Shown: positions 43,466 to 51,661 of the stretch, piece by piece
Numbering within the stretch: position 1 is the stretch's first letter
How the letters are laid out: the number at the start of each line of letters is the position of its first letter
Assembly: GCA_041908065.1 (NCBI GenBank)
Contig: JAYRGC010000020.1
Location: 1-51,847, forward strand
Length of the DNA stretch: 51,847 bases
Direction: 5' to 3'
From: JAYRGC01 sp041908065
Lineage (GTDB): Bacteria; Pseudomonadota; Alphaproteobacteria; UBA9219
Notes under the pieces: generated by a model
What the model was told of the DNA's origin: nothing
Database searches by the model: none
Seen by the model: only the letters and a program-made list of their open reading frames with translations
Made by a program: the position numbers and the translations under genes

Positions 43466-46400
43466 ATGGCATCAATAGTTTTATCCAGTTTCGGCACTAT
43501 GCTGGGCAACCAGATATTGCCGGGGATCGGCGGGAGGATATTGTCCGCCGTGGGCCGCAGGGTAGGCAAGGAAGCCGACGAGGCCATCGGATTTTCGCCG
43601 TCGTCGGATCCCGCCGACGGGCCGCGTCTGGAATCCCTGCGGATGCAGGATTCGCGCTATGGCGCGGGGATTCCCAAGACTTTCGGACGGGCGCGGGTGG
43701 CTGGCAACGTCATCTGGGTTTCCGATCTGATCGAAACCGCCCACGAGGATTCCTCTTCGGGCGGAAAGGGCGGAGCCGTAGGCGGAATCTTGGGCGGCAA
43801 TTCCCGCACCACCTATACCTATAGCGTCCATTGCGCCATCGCCGTGGCCGCCGGAGAAATAGGCGGCATCGCCTCGATCTGGGCCGACAGCAAGGTGATT
43901 TACAGCGACGGAATATGGGACGCGGGCGTGGTGGCCGGAGCCAGCGTTTATTGCGGCACGTCCGCCCAAGCGGCGGATCCGTTGCTGCAGTCGTGGACCG
44001 GCGCGGACACTCCGGCTTATCGCGGCGTGGCCTATGTCGTGCTGGAATCGCTTCAGCTGCGCGAATTCGGCAACCGCTTGCCCAACCTGACTTTCGAGAT
44101 AACGCCCAAGCGCGAAGCGGCGCAGCCGAACTGGCTGGGGCAGGCCGATCCCGCATTGCTGCAACCTAGCATGGCGGCCAAAACCAAGACTCTGGCTCCG
44201 TTAATCTCGGAACGCGGAGCGATAGCCGCCCGCCGCGCCATCGTTTGCGGATACGTCGAGGACGGGGCAAATAAAAGATTTCAAGTCGTGGAATACGACG
44301 TGACGGACGACGTTCCGGCGGAGATTGCAAGAACCTCCAGCGCGGCCTTCGCCGCAAGCTCGATCAGCGACATGGCTTGGGCTTTCGCCGCCGACGAACG
44401 CTTTGTCGCGATATACGCGCAGGACAACGGCGGCTCTCCCACGCATTATTTCGCCATATACGACAGCGAAAGCCGCCAATTCGGAGACGTTCTGGGAGCG
44501 GCTCTGCCGTTCTCGGTCGATTACAAGCAAGTCGCGTGGATAGATCCGCTGCACTTCGTCGTCACCGACGCCTCGGGCGGCAAGCGCGGGGTCAGGCTTT
44601 TGGCGCGGGCGGGCAGGCAGGTTATAGATAGGGGATTTTACGACGTATGGGGAACGGGATCCGCCGCTTCCCGCGCGCCGCTGCTGAACGCCAATTTTAC
44701 TCCATTGGCGGGAGGGTTGGTTTATTACGCCGTCAACCAGTCGCCTTATTTCAACACCCTTTACGCCTGCCATTTGACGATGCGCGACGGAGCCTTGGCC
44801 AAAGGCGCGCCCTATACCGTCGCCAGCGGGCTGTCGACGGGATCCGGCAGCAGCCCCTCGGCGGCGTTCCTGCGTAGCGACGAGGGGGAATGGACGCTGT
44901 TTTTCTCCACCGTTCTTTACATGCGGATGATCTCGTTCCGCCCTGCGCCGAACGCGGCCAGCGTGACGAGGCCGTGGCAAAGCGTATCCAGCCTCGCGGT
45001 TCCCGTCTGTTCGCTCCAGCATCCGATCGCGTCAGGCGATCGCATCGCGGTTTTGCAGCGCGGCAGCGGCGAGGATTTTTACCGACTCTCGGAAATACTT
45101 CTGCGAGCCTCCGACTTTTTGCTGGAAACCGACGCGGCGCAAGTGGGCGGGGCGGCGCAAGTCGCCGACATTTTCTCGGCCATTTCCATCGGGCGCGAAC
45201 GCCTGTTGCTGACGGGGCTGAGCGGCCCGAACGCCGAGATGAATCACGCTGGAATAGCGCGGGCGCGGCCTTTGGGCGACGATTTGGCCAGCGTGGTGGA
45301 ATGGATACTTTCCCGCGCCGGATATTCCGGCGGCGACATCGACGCGAGCGAGCTTGCCGGAGTGGCGATAGACGGCTACGTCATGCCCGATCCCACCACC
45401 GCCGCCGCCGCTCTGGCTCCGTTGCAGGTTTTCGAGCCGTTCGATCTGGCCGAAAGCGACGGAGTACTGAAGGCGGTTCGGCGCGGCGTAGCCAGCGTGG
45501 GCGCGGTTTTGGACGATGGCGAATTTTTGGAGCCGCCGAATTTCTTTCGTGCCCAAGAACTCGATTTGCCGATAGAGGCCACGGTCGAATACATAGACGC
45601 CTCGCGGGATTACGAAATCGGCAGCCAACGCGCCCGCCGCCTAGCCTCGCGCGGGGCCAAGGCCGCGACGCGGATAGCCTTGCCGCTGGTTTGCTCGGCA
45701 GCCCGCGCCAAAAAGGTGGCGGAGGAAAGGCTGTTCTCGCTGTGGGGGGAGCGCGAGCGCGTGTCGGCCATCGCGACGCGCAGCCGTTTGAATCTGGAAC
45801 CTGCCGACGTGGTGGAAATAGGCGGGCGCGCCGTCCGCATCACCTCCACGCGCCTATCCGAGGGAGCATTGGAACTGCGCGGCGTAGCCGCCGTCTTGCC
45901 GCCATCCTCAGCCGCCGCGCCTTCCGGAGCGGACGGCGGATACGAAGGCGGATCCGTAGCCGCAAGCCGCCGCGAAGCCGCGTTGTATCTGATGGATTTG
46001 CCCTTGCTGCGTGCCGAGGACGACGAGGCCGGAGTTTACGCCGCCGCCACCTGCGACGCCGCTTCGGGATGGGGCGGCGCGTCGATATGGAGATCGGCGG
46101 ACGGAGCCAATTTTGGCCGAGTAGCCGGATTGGATACCGCCGCCACGGCCGGAGCGGCGGTCACCGCGCTGGCGGACGCTTCGGCGCATTATATGGATCG
46201 CGGCGCGGGGGTGAAGGTGCAACTGGCGCGGGGCGAGCTGGCGAGCTGTTCGGAGGCCGATTTGCTGAACGGGGCCAACGCCGCCATGTTGGGCGGGGAG
46301 ATCCTCCAGTTCCAGACCGCCACGCTTATCGAGGCCGGATGCTACGTCCTTAGCGATCTGTTGCGCGGACGGCGCGGAACCGAGGCGGCGACGGCGGGGC

Positions 46401-46900
46401 ACGCGATAGGCGACGCCTTTGTTTTGCTGACCAAGGGCGCGGTGGGTTTCATCCCCGCCTTGCTGTCGGATCGCGGGCGCAGTTATTTGTTCCGCGCCTT
46501 GGCGGGCGGGCAATCGCTGGGCGACGCTGCGGATATGTCCTTCACTTATTCTCTCAATACGCTTTGCCCTTTGCCGGTGGCGCACATAGCCGGATCGCGG
46601 GCATCGGGGACAGGCAGCGATTTGACGATAACGTGGAAACGCCGCGCCCGCCGCAACGGCGATTGGATCGACAACGTGGACGTGCCGCTTGACGAACCTT
46701 CCGAGCAATACGACGTGGAGATAATGAACGGCTCCGCAGTGGTTCGGACATTTTCCGCCGTCGCGTCGCCTTCGCTGATCTATACGGCGGCGGAGCAGAC
46801 GGCGGACTGGGGCGGCTCGCCCCCCGCGCAGTTTACCGTCAAGGTCTATCAGCTCAGCGCGCGGTACGGGCGCGGCAAACCCGCCAGTGCTATGGTGTAA
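43466..46900 (+). CDS. Tail hub / host-specificity protein (GTA gp15-like)
   Basis: A 1,144-residue protein. The N-terminal ~220 residues (RLESLRMQDSRYGAGIPKTFGRARVAGNVIWVSDLIETAHEDSSSGGKGG ... QLREFGNRLPNLTFEI) match the hub domain of gp15-type proteins. Residues about 600-790 (DDLASVVEWILSRAGYSGGDIDASELAGVAIDGYVMPDPTTAAAALAPLQ ... VGAVLDDGEF) match the phage tail_3 domain. RcGTA gp15 has a TIM-barrel between these; here residues 225-590 instead look beta-rich (AWAFAADERFVAIYAQDN, YFAIYDSESRQFGDVLG, IDPLHFVVTDASGGK, YYAVNQSPYFNTLYACHL), perhaps a propeller. ATG 43466 has GAGGAG. Confidence 0.88.
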   Translation: MASIVLSSFGTMLGNQILPGIGGRILSAVGRRVGKEADEAIGFSPSSDPADGPRLESLRMQDSRYGAGIPKTFGRARVAGNVIWVSDLIETAHEDSSSGGKGGAVGGILGGNSRTTYTYSVHCAIAVAAGEIGGIASIWADSKVIYSDGIWDAGVVAGASVYCGTSAQAADPLLQSWTGADTPAYRGVAYVVLESLQLREFGNRLPNLTFEITPKREAAQPNWLGQADPALLQPSMAAKTKTLAPLISERGAIAARRAIVCGYVEDGANKRFQVVEYDVTDDVPAEIARTSSAAFAASSISDMAWAFAADERFVAIYAQDNGGSPTHYFAIYDSESRQFGDVLGAALPFSVDYKQVAWIDPLHFVVTDASGGKRGVRLLARAGRQVIDRGFYDVWGTGSAASRAPLLNANFTPLAGGLVYYAVNQSPYFNTLYACHLTMRDGALAKGAPYTVASGLSTGSGSSPSAAFLRSDEGEWTLFFSTVLYMRMISFRPAPNAASVTRPWQSVSSLAVPVCSLQHPIASGDRIAVLQRGSGEDFYRLSEILLRASDFLLETDAAQVGGAAQVADIFSAISIGRERLLLTGLSGPNAEMNHAGIARARPLGDDLASVVEWILSRAGYSGGDIDASELAGVAIDGYVMPDPTTAAAALAPLQVFEPFDLAESDGVLKAVRRGVASVGAVLDDGEFLEPPNFFRAQELDLPIEATVEYIDASRDYEIGSQRARRLASRGAKAATRIALPLVCSAARAKKVAEERLFSLWGERERVSAIATRSRLNLEPADVVEIGGRAVRITSTRLSEGALELRGVAAVLPPSSAAAPSGADGGYEGGSVAASRREAALYLMDLPLLRAEDDEAGVYAAATCDAASGWGGASIWRSADGANFGRVAGLDTAATAGAAVTALADASAHYMDRGAGVKVQLARGELASCSEADLLNGANAAMLGGEILQFQTATLIEAGCYVLSDLLRGRRGTEAATAGHAIGDAFVLLTKGAVGFIPALLSDRGRSYLFRALAGGQSLGDAADMSFTYSLNTLCPLPVAHIAGSRASGTGSDLTITWKRRARRNGDWIDNVDVPLDEPSEQYDVEIMNGSAVVRTFSAVASPSLIYTAAEQTADWGGSPPAQFTVKVYQLSARYGRGKPASAMV

Positions 46901-46961
46901 CATCATGCGAGGCCAACGGTTAAATATGCCGCCATTTGTGAAGCCATAGCCAAAGGCAGAG

Positions 46962-47060
46962 CGTCATTGCGAGCGTCGCCCTTGCGACGCGAAGCAATCC
47001 AGAGTCATGGAGCAACGGCACTGGATTGCTTCGCCGCCAAGAGGCGGCTCGCAATGACGG
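46962..47060. repeat. Composite repeat core after the gp15-like gene
   Basis: Core with GCGTCGC-CCTT-GCGACGC and CCGCC-AAGA-GGCGG side hairpins. A degenerate CCTTTCCCAGATGGAGAGG of the second family follows at 47086-47103. Confidence 0.75.
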
Positions 47061-47181
47061 ACCATTTTTATTCACCGCCCTATCCTTTCCCAGATGGAGA
47101 GGGGGGATTGCTGCGCGTTGGCGCATAAGTTCCACCGCGACGGCGGATAGAAAACCATCAACCAAAACCTAAGGAGGCAAC

Positions 47182-47775
47182 ATGGCCAACACGCCGAGGC
47201 TGGCGATGCCGTATTTGGTGGCGTCCCAAGCGCAAAAGGAAGTCACGCACAACGACGCCCTGAACGATATGGATTTTCTGGCGCAATCGTCCGTCATCGA
47301 CCGCACGCTGAACGCGCCGCCCGCCTCTCCGGCCAACGGCGATATGTATATCGTCGGAACCTCTCCCACCGGTGCATGGACGGGGCACGCCGGACATTTG
47401 GCAGCGTGGTATTCGGGATGGAAATTCAAGACTCCGAGCGCGGGGTGGACGGTTTGGGCGAAAAACGACAGCAGGCTGGTCTACTACACCGGATCGGCAT
47501 GGGCGGTTTTAGAAACCCCCGCCATCGACGGGACTTTCACTTGGAACCCGGGAACCATAGCCAACGGAGCCGGAGCGACTTCGGCGGCGGTGACGGTGAC
47601 GGGGGCGGCGTTGGGCGATTTCGCCAGCGTGGCCGCGCCCTATGATTTGCAGGGTCTTGTCGCCACGGCGTGGATAAGCGCGGCCAATACCGCGCTGGTC
47701 AGATTGCAGAACGGAACCGGCGGCGGGGTGACGCTCGGCTCCGGCACTTGGCGCGTCAGAGCGAGAAAGGCGTAA
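47182..47775 (+). CDS. DUF2793 phage protein
   Basis: A 197-residue protein with the DUF2793 start TPRLAMPYLVASQAQKEVTHNDALNDMDFLAQSSV and PASPANGDMYIVGTSPTGAWTGHAGHLAAWYSGWKFKTPSAGWTVWAKNDSRLVYYTGSAW, common in GTA and phage clusters near the tail genes and linked to fibres or spikes. AAGGAGG precedes the ATG. The next gene starts 3 bases after the stop. Confidence 0.9.
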   Translation: MANTPRLAMPYLVASQAQKEVTHNDALNDMDFLAQSSVIDRTLNAPPASPANGDMYIVGTSPTGAWTGHAGHLAAWYSGWKFKTPSAGWTVWAKNDSRLVYYTGSAWAVLETPAIDGTFTWNPGTIANGAGATSAAVTVTGAALGDFASVAAPYDLQGLVATAWISAANTALVRLQNGTGGGVTLGSGTWRVRARKA

Positions 47776-47778
47776 GGC

Positions 47779-48099
47779 ATGAAAAACGTAGGAGGAGAGG
47801 GAGACGGAACCGCGCTGCGGGCTTCGATAGGGGAGTTCATCGGCAAGCATGTTCCTTTGGCTTTGGTCATGGCGTTGTTGATACAAGGGGCCACGGCGGT
47901 GTGGTGGGTGGCGGCGCGGGATCGCGACGGATTTTTCCTCGAACGGAGAGTGTCGCATCTGGAAGATTCGTCCTCGCGTCTGGACTCCGAGCAGGGGCAG
48001 ATATTGGAGCGGTTAGCCCGCATCGAGGAGCGAGTCAATTCGCAACTGGGCATTCTCGACCGCATCGAAAAACAGACTTCTGGTCGGGGGAGAGAATAA
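47779..48099 (+). CDS. Membrane-anchored coiled-coil protein in the lysis region
   Basis: A 106-residue protein with a hydrophobic segment at residues 25-46 (HVPLALVMALLIQGATAVWWVAA) followed by a charged helix (FFLERRVSHLEDSSSRLDSEQGQILERLARIEERVNSQLGILDRIEKQ), probably a coiled coil. The layout suits a spanin-like or holin-associated protein near the lysozyme gene. Not assigned to a family. Confidence 0.72.
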   Translation: MKNVGGEGDGTALRASIGEFIGKHVPLALVMALLIQGATAVWWVAARDRDGFFLERRVSHLEDSSSRLDSEQGQILERLARIEERVNSQLGILDRIEKQTSGRGRE

Positions 48100-48139
48100 A
48101 GCTAAACTTCGTTTTCAGTTACGTCATGCAAGCCTTCGC

Positions 48140-48256
48140 CGTCATTGCGAGCGGCCTTCTTCAGGCCGCGAAGCAATCCAGAGCCGTTGCGCTTGCGACT
48201 TTGGATTGCTTCGCGTCGCAAGGGCGACGCTCGCAATGACGTCGCCTTTGGCCGTA
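48140..48256. repeat. Composite repeat core upstream of the lysozyme gene
   Basis: Core with GCGGCCT-TCTTC-AGGCCGC and GCGTCGC-AAGG-GCGACGC side hairpins and a short CGCCTTTGGCCGT tail. Confidence 0.75.
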
Positions 48257-48307
48257 CTCACCAGTTTTCGACGATCCTTCGTCATTTAAACCCACAAGGA
48301 AAACCCC

Positions 48308-48832
48308 ATGAATCCGAACGACGAAACCGTGGCCTTGGCCGCGGCTCTTTGGGCTGCGCGGCGCGCGAACGCCGCAGGAATCGCGCTGATAAAGGATTTC
48401 GAAGGCCTGCGCCTTAAATCCTATCGCTGTCAGGCGGGGTTGTGGACTGTGGGCTACGGCCACACCCGCACCGCCCGTCCCGACATGAAGATAACGCCGC
48501 AAGAGGCCGAGGAGCTTTTGGACGACGATCTAAGGATGGTCGAAAGGGCTGTGTCCAAATTGGTGACGGTAAAGCTGAACGACAACCAGTTTTCGGCCTT
48601 GGTGTGTTTCGCCTTCAACGTGGGGGCGGGGAATTTCGAACGCTCCACCTTGTTGAAGCTGCTTAATCGCGGTTGGTACGAGCAGGTTCCCGCCCAGCTT
48701 TCGCGCTGGAACCGCGTGGCGGGCGAGGCCATGGGCGGGCTTTCCCGCCGTCGCCGCGCCGAGGCCAAGTTGTGGAACTCCACCCTGTCGGGGCAAGAGC
48801 TGACGGAACGGCAAGGGATACTGCGAGGGTGA
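48308..48832 (+). CDS. Glycoside hydrolase family 24 lysozyme
   Basis: A 174-residue T4-type lysozyme (endolysin) that cuts peptidoglycan to release particles. The catalytic triad positions are Glu32, Cys41 and Thr47 (KDFEGLRLKSYRCQAGLWTVGYGHT); Cys replaces the Asp of T4 lysozyme, as in several GH24 phage lysozymes. FNVGAGNFERSTLLKLLNRGWYEQVPAQLSRWNRVAGEAMGGLSRRRRAEAKLW matches the C-terminal lobe. AAGGAAAA precedes the start. No signal peptide is seen, so release would need the holin. Confidence 0.93.
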   Translation: MNPNDETVALAAALWAARRANAAGIALIKDFEGLRLKSYRCQAGLWTVGYGHTRTARPDMKITPQEAEELLDDDLRMVERAVSKLVTVKLNDNQFSALVCFAFNVGAGNFERSTLLKLLNRGWYEQVPAQLSRWNRVAGEAMGGLSRRRRAEAKLWNSTLSGQELTERQGILRG

Positions 48833-48858
48833 GGGGCGTGTTTGCTGGTGGCAGAAGC

Positions 48859-48998
48859 CGTCATTGCGAGCGTCGCTCTTGCGACGCGAAGCAATCCAGA
48901 GTCATGGAGCAACGGCACCGGATTGCTTCGCCGCCCGACAGCGTTAACGCTGTCCAAACCAAAGGTGTGGCGGCTCGCAATGACGCCCTTTAGCCGTG
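48859..48998. repeat. Composite repeat core between lysozyme and holin genes
   Basis: Core with GCGTCGC-TCTT-GCGACGC and a GACAGCGTTAACGCTGTCC palindrome arm. A CCTCCCCCTAAGAAGGGGGAGG hairpin follows at 49038-49059. Confidence 0.78.
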
Positions 48999-49114
48999 AC
49001 TTCGCCCTGTGTTTTATTTCGCCGCCCCCCCACCCATCCTCCCCCTAAGAAGGGGGAGGGGTTCCACCGTGACGTCGGATAGAGATGACCAAAAAACAAC
49101 GAAAGGATCCAACC

Positions 49115-49519
49115 ATGTGGCAGGCTTTGATCGCACCTATGTTCGCTTTGCTGGACAGGGTCATTCCCGATCCGGCGGCGCGGGAAGCGGCCAAGATTCA
49201 AATGATGCAGGCCGACAACCAACAGGCTTTGCGCGAGATGCAATCCACCATGTCGGCGATACTGGCCGAGGCCGGCAGCGCGGATCCGTGGACTTCTCGG
49301 GCGAGGCCGTCGTTTCTTTACGTCATTTACGCCTTGATACTGGCTTCCATTCCCATGGGGCTGGTTTACGCCGCCGAGCCGGACACTGCCAAAAACATCA
49401 CCGAGGGTTTTCGCGCTTGGCTGGCCGCCATTCCCGAACCGATGGTAGAGTTGTTCGCCGTGGGATACCTTGGGTACACCGGAGCGCGCAGTTTCGAAAA
49501 ATGGAAAAGGCTGAAATAG
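49115..49519 (+). CDS. Holin of the 3TM family (GTA-type)
   Basis: A 134-residue protein with N-terminal amphipathic part (QALIAPMFALLDRVIPDPAAREAAKIQMMQADNQQALREMQSTMSAILAEAGSADPWTSRARP) and two hydrophobic helices (FLYVIYALILASIPMGLVYAA and PEPMVELFAVGYLGYTGARS). The PDPAAREAAK and SRARPSFLYVIYAL segments are those of the 3TM holin family that accompanies GTA clusters. It would form membrane holes to let the lysozyme out. AAAGGATC precedes ATG 49115; an upstream in-frame ATG (49085) is less likely. Confidence 0.87.
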   Translation: MWQALIAPMFALLDRVIPDPAAREAAKIQMMQADNQQALREMQSTMSAILAEAGSADPWTSRARPSFLYVIYALILASIPMGLVYAAEPDTAKNITEGFRAWLAAIPEPMVELFAVGYLGYTGARSFEKWKRLK

Positions 49520-49584
49520 ACAAGGTTGCCAAAGGAATCCTCAGAGGTTAGAAAATAGGGGAAAACCCGAACACAGGGCATGAG

Positions 49585-49746
49585 ATGAGACAAAGCGTAA
49601 CGTTAGCCGTTATCTTATGCGCCGCGCTGGCCGCCCTTGTGGCCGGATGCGGCAAAAAGCCCAGCCACGTCGATCCGCCGCCCGGGGTGGGCGCGGACGT
49701 TTTCCCGCGAGTTTATCCCGACCCCAACACGGATCCCCAGCCATGA
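49585..49746 (+). CDS. lptM: Small lipoprotein upstream of lysA (LptM-like)
   Basis: A 53-residue lipoprotein: MRQSVTLAVILCAALAALVAGC with a lipobox (LVAGC, Cys22) and a short Pro-rich mature part (KKPSHVDPPPGVGADVFPRVYPDPNTDPQP). Small lipoproteins of this form precede lysA in many proteobacteria (LptM, formerly YifL, which aids LptD maturation). The stop overlaps the lysA ATG by four bases (ATGA). It begins the housekeeping region after the phage-like cluster. Confidence 0.82.
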   Translation: MRQSVTLAVILCAALAALVAGCGKKPSHVDPPPGVGADVFPRVYPDPNTDPQP

Positions 49747-50990
49747 CCGACAAAATTTTCCCCTACGTCAAAGGTTCCATGCGCGTCGAAGACGTGGATG
49801 TGAACGATATAGTCGAGGCCGTCGGCACGCCGTTTTACTGCTATTCGGCGCGGCGGCTGCGCGACAACTATCACGCCTTCGCCAAGGCGATGGAAGGCTT
49901 GGACGCGACCGTCTGCTATGCCGTCAAAGCCAACATGAACCGCGCCGTCATCAAGACCTTGGCCGATTGCGGAGCCGGAGCGGATGTAACCTCGGTGGGA
50001 GAGCTTGAGCGCGCCCTAGGCGGCGGCGTTCCCGCCAACCGCATCGTTTATTCCGGCGTGGGCAAAAGGCGCGAGGAAATCGCCGCCGCTTTGGAGGCCG
50101 GAATCGACAAGCTGAACGCCGAGTCTTTGCCGGAACTGTACTCCATAAGCCAAGTGGCCGCCGAGCTGGGCATCACCGCGGGAATCTGCCTTCGCGTCAA
50201 TCCCGACGTCGACGCCAAGACGCACAAAAAGACCTCGACCGGACACAAGGAGAGCAAGTTCGGCATCGACATGGAGCAATTGGACGAGGCGATAAAGCTC
50301 GCCAGCACCCTTCCTTGGCTTCAATTCCGGGGGCTGATGGTGCATGTCGGATCGCACGTCTACGACTATGAGCCGTTCCGTTTGGCCTATTCGAAACTGG
50401 CCGACATGGTGCGCGATCTTCGCGGCAAAGGATTTAAGATCGACCGTCTGGATTTGGGCGGCGGCGTGGGCATCGCCTATGACGGCCAGCAAATAGCTCC
50501 CTTCGCCGATTACGCCGCCATCGTGCGCGAAACCGTGGGGGGGCTGGGCTGCGCCTTGGTGTTCGAGCCGGGGCGCCGTTTGGTAGGCGACGCCGGAATA
50601 CTGGTCAGCCGCGTGGTCTATTGCAAAAAGACCCCATCGAAGAATTTCCTCATCATCGACGCGGGCATGAACGACCTTATCCGTCCGGCGATGTACGAAG
50701 CCCGCCACAGCATCCGCTCGGTTCGCCAAGCGACGGGCGAGCTTGCCTCCTACGACGTGGTAGGGCCGGTGTGCGAAACCGGCGACATGTTCGGGGAAAA
50801 CTTCCATCTGCCGACGATGCAGTCCGGCGATTTGATCGCCATCATGCAGGCCGGAGCGTACGGCAGCGCGATGGCTTCGGCCTACAACGGCCGTCCTTTG
50901 CCGCCCGAGATCTTGGTCGACGGGGCATCCTTCAAGGTAGTTCGCCGCCGCGTCACCGTCGCCGAGCAGATCACATGGGAAACGCAGTGA
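49743..50990 (+). CDS. lysA: Diaminopimelate decarboxylase
   Basis: A PLP enzyme that makes L-lysine from meso-diaminopimelate, last step of the pathway. The 415-residue product has PLP Lys62 in VCYAVKANMN, the GAGADVTSVGELERAL strand, LRVNPDVDAKTHKKTSTGHKESKFGI, LDLGGGVGI and the C-terminal barrel with FLIIDAGMNDLIRPAMYEA, GPVCETGDMFGENF (catalytic Cys at the dimer interface) and AGAYGSAMASAYNGRPLPPEIL. The start at 49743 overlaps the lipoprotein stop. It is coupled to cmk downstream. Confidence 0.97.
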   Translation: MTDKIFPYVKGSMRVEDVDVNDIVEAVGTPFYCYSARRLRDNYHAFAKAMEGLDATVCYAVKANMNRAVIKTLADCGAGADVTSVGELERALGGGVPANRIVYSGVGKRREEIAAALEAGIDKLNAESLPELYSISQVAAELGITAGICLRVNPDVDAKTHKKTSTGHKESKFGIDMEQLDEAIKLASTLPWLQFRGLMVHVGSHVYDYEPFRLAYSKLADMVRDLRGKGFKIDRLDLGGGVGIAYDGQQIAPFADYAAIVRETVGGLGCALVFEPGRRLVGDAGILVSRVVYCKKTPSKNFLIIDAGMNDLIRPAMYEARHSIRSVRQATGELASYDVVGPVCETGDMFGENFHLPTMQSGDLIAIMQAGAYGSAMASAYNGRPLPPEILVDGASFKVVRRRVTVAEQITWETQ

Positions 50991-51661
50991 GCCTCTCGTC
51001 GCCCAAGCCGTTTCATATCGCCATCGACGGCTTATCCGCCAGCGGCAAGGGAACCTTGGCGCGGCGTCTAGCCGAGCGTTTGGGCTTCGCCTATCTCGAC
51101 ACCGGAATCCTTTACCGCGCCGTGGCGTTGTCCGTTTTGCGGGCGGGAAAATCGCCCTCCGACGCGGCGGCGGCGATCGCGGCGGCGCAGGCCTTGGATC
51201 CCTCGACCCTCGTCAATTTGGCCGACGACGGCGAATTGCGCCAGCACCATGTCTCCGAAGCCACCTCCGTGATAAGCGTCATTCCGGCGGTTCGCGCCGC
51301 GCTTTTGGATTTCCAGAGAAACTTCGCCGCAGCTCCGCCGGACGGGAAGGCCGGAGCGGTTTTGGACGGGCGCGACATCGGCACGGCGATACTTCCCGCC
51401 GCCGAGGTCAAGCTGTACGTTACCGCGTCGCCGGAAGTCCGCGCCAACCGCAGATACAAGGAACTGCGGGCGCGAGGGGAGGACGTGTCCGAGGCGCAGG
51501 TGTTCGCCGACCTGAAAATTCGCGACGAGCGCGACACCACCCGCGCCATCGTTCCCGCCTTGCCCGCCTCCGACGCGATCATCCTCGACACCACCGATCT
51601 TTCCCCCGACGAAGCCTTGAACGAGGCTTTGGAAATTACGAAGAATAGAGGTTCTTCCTGA
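50975..51661 (+). CDS. cmk: Cytidylate kinase
   Basis: A 228-residue (d)CMP kinase. The P-loop is IAIDGLSASGKGT, followed by LDTGILYRAVAL, and the nucleotide-binding LDGRDIGTAILPAAEVKLYVTASPEVRANRRYKEL and the lid RDERDTTRAIVPALPA. The start may be ATG 50975 or GTG 50987; the latter would overlap the lysA TGA by four bases. The TGA stop (51659-51661) is directly followed by an AAAACGGGTGGG repeat end. The usual partner rpsA is not in the window. Confidence 0.95.
   Translation: MGNAVSLSSPKPFHIAIDGLSASGKGTLARRLAERLGFAYLDTGILYRAVALSVLRAGKSPSDAAAAIAAAQALDPSTLVNLADDGELRQHHVSEATSVISVIPAVRAALLDFQRNFAAAPPDGKAGAVLDGRDIGTAILPAAEVKLYVTASPEVRANRRYKELRARGEDVSEAQVFADLKIRDERDTTRAIVPALPASDAIILDTTDLSPDEALNEALEITKNRGSS

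Noticed and set aside
44890..46353. Open frame of 487 codons within the gp15-like gene in another frame
   Set aside because: Arg-rich, repetitive composition typical of a shadow frame in GC-rich DNA; the gp15 frame is strongly supported.
29333..49519. Ordinary active prophage
   Set aside because: No integrase, repressor, replication genes or attachment repeats; gene order and families follow RcGTA; flanks are ordinary genes. A domesticated prophage remains possible.
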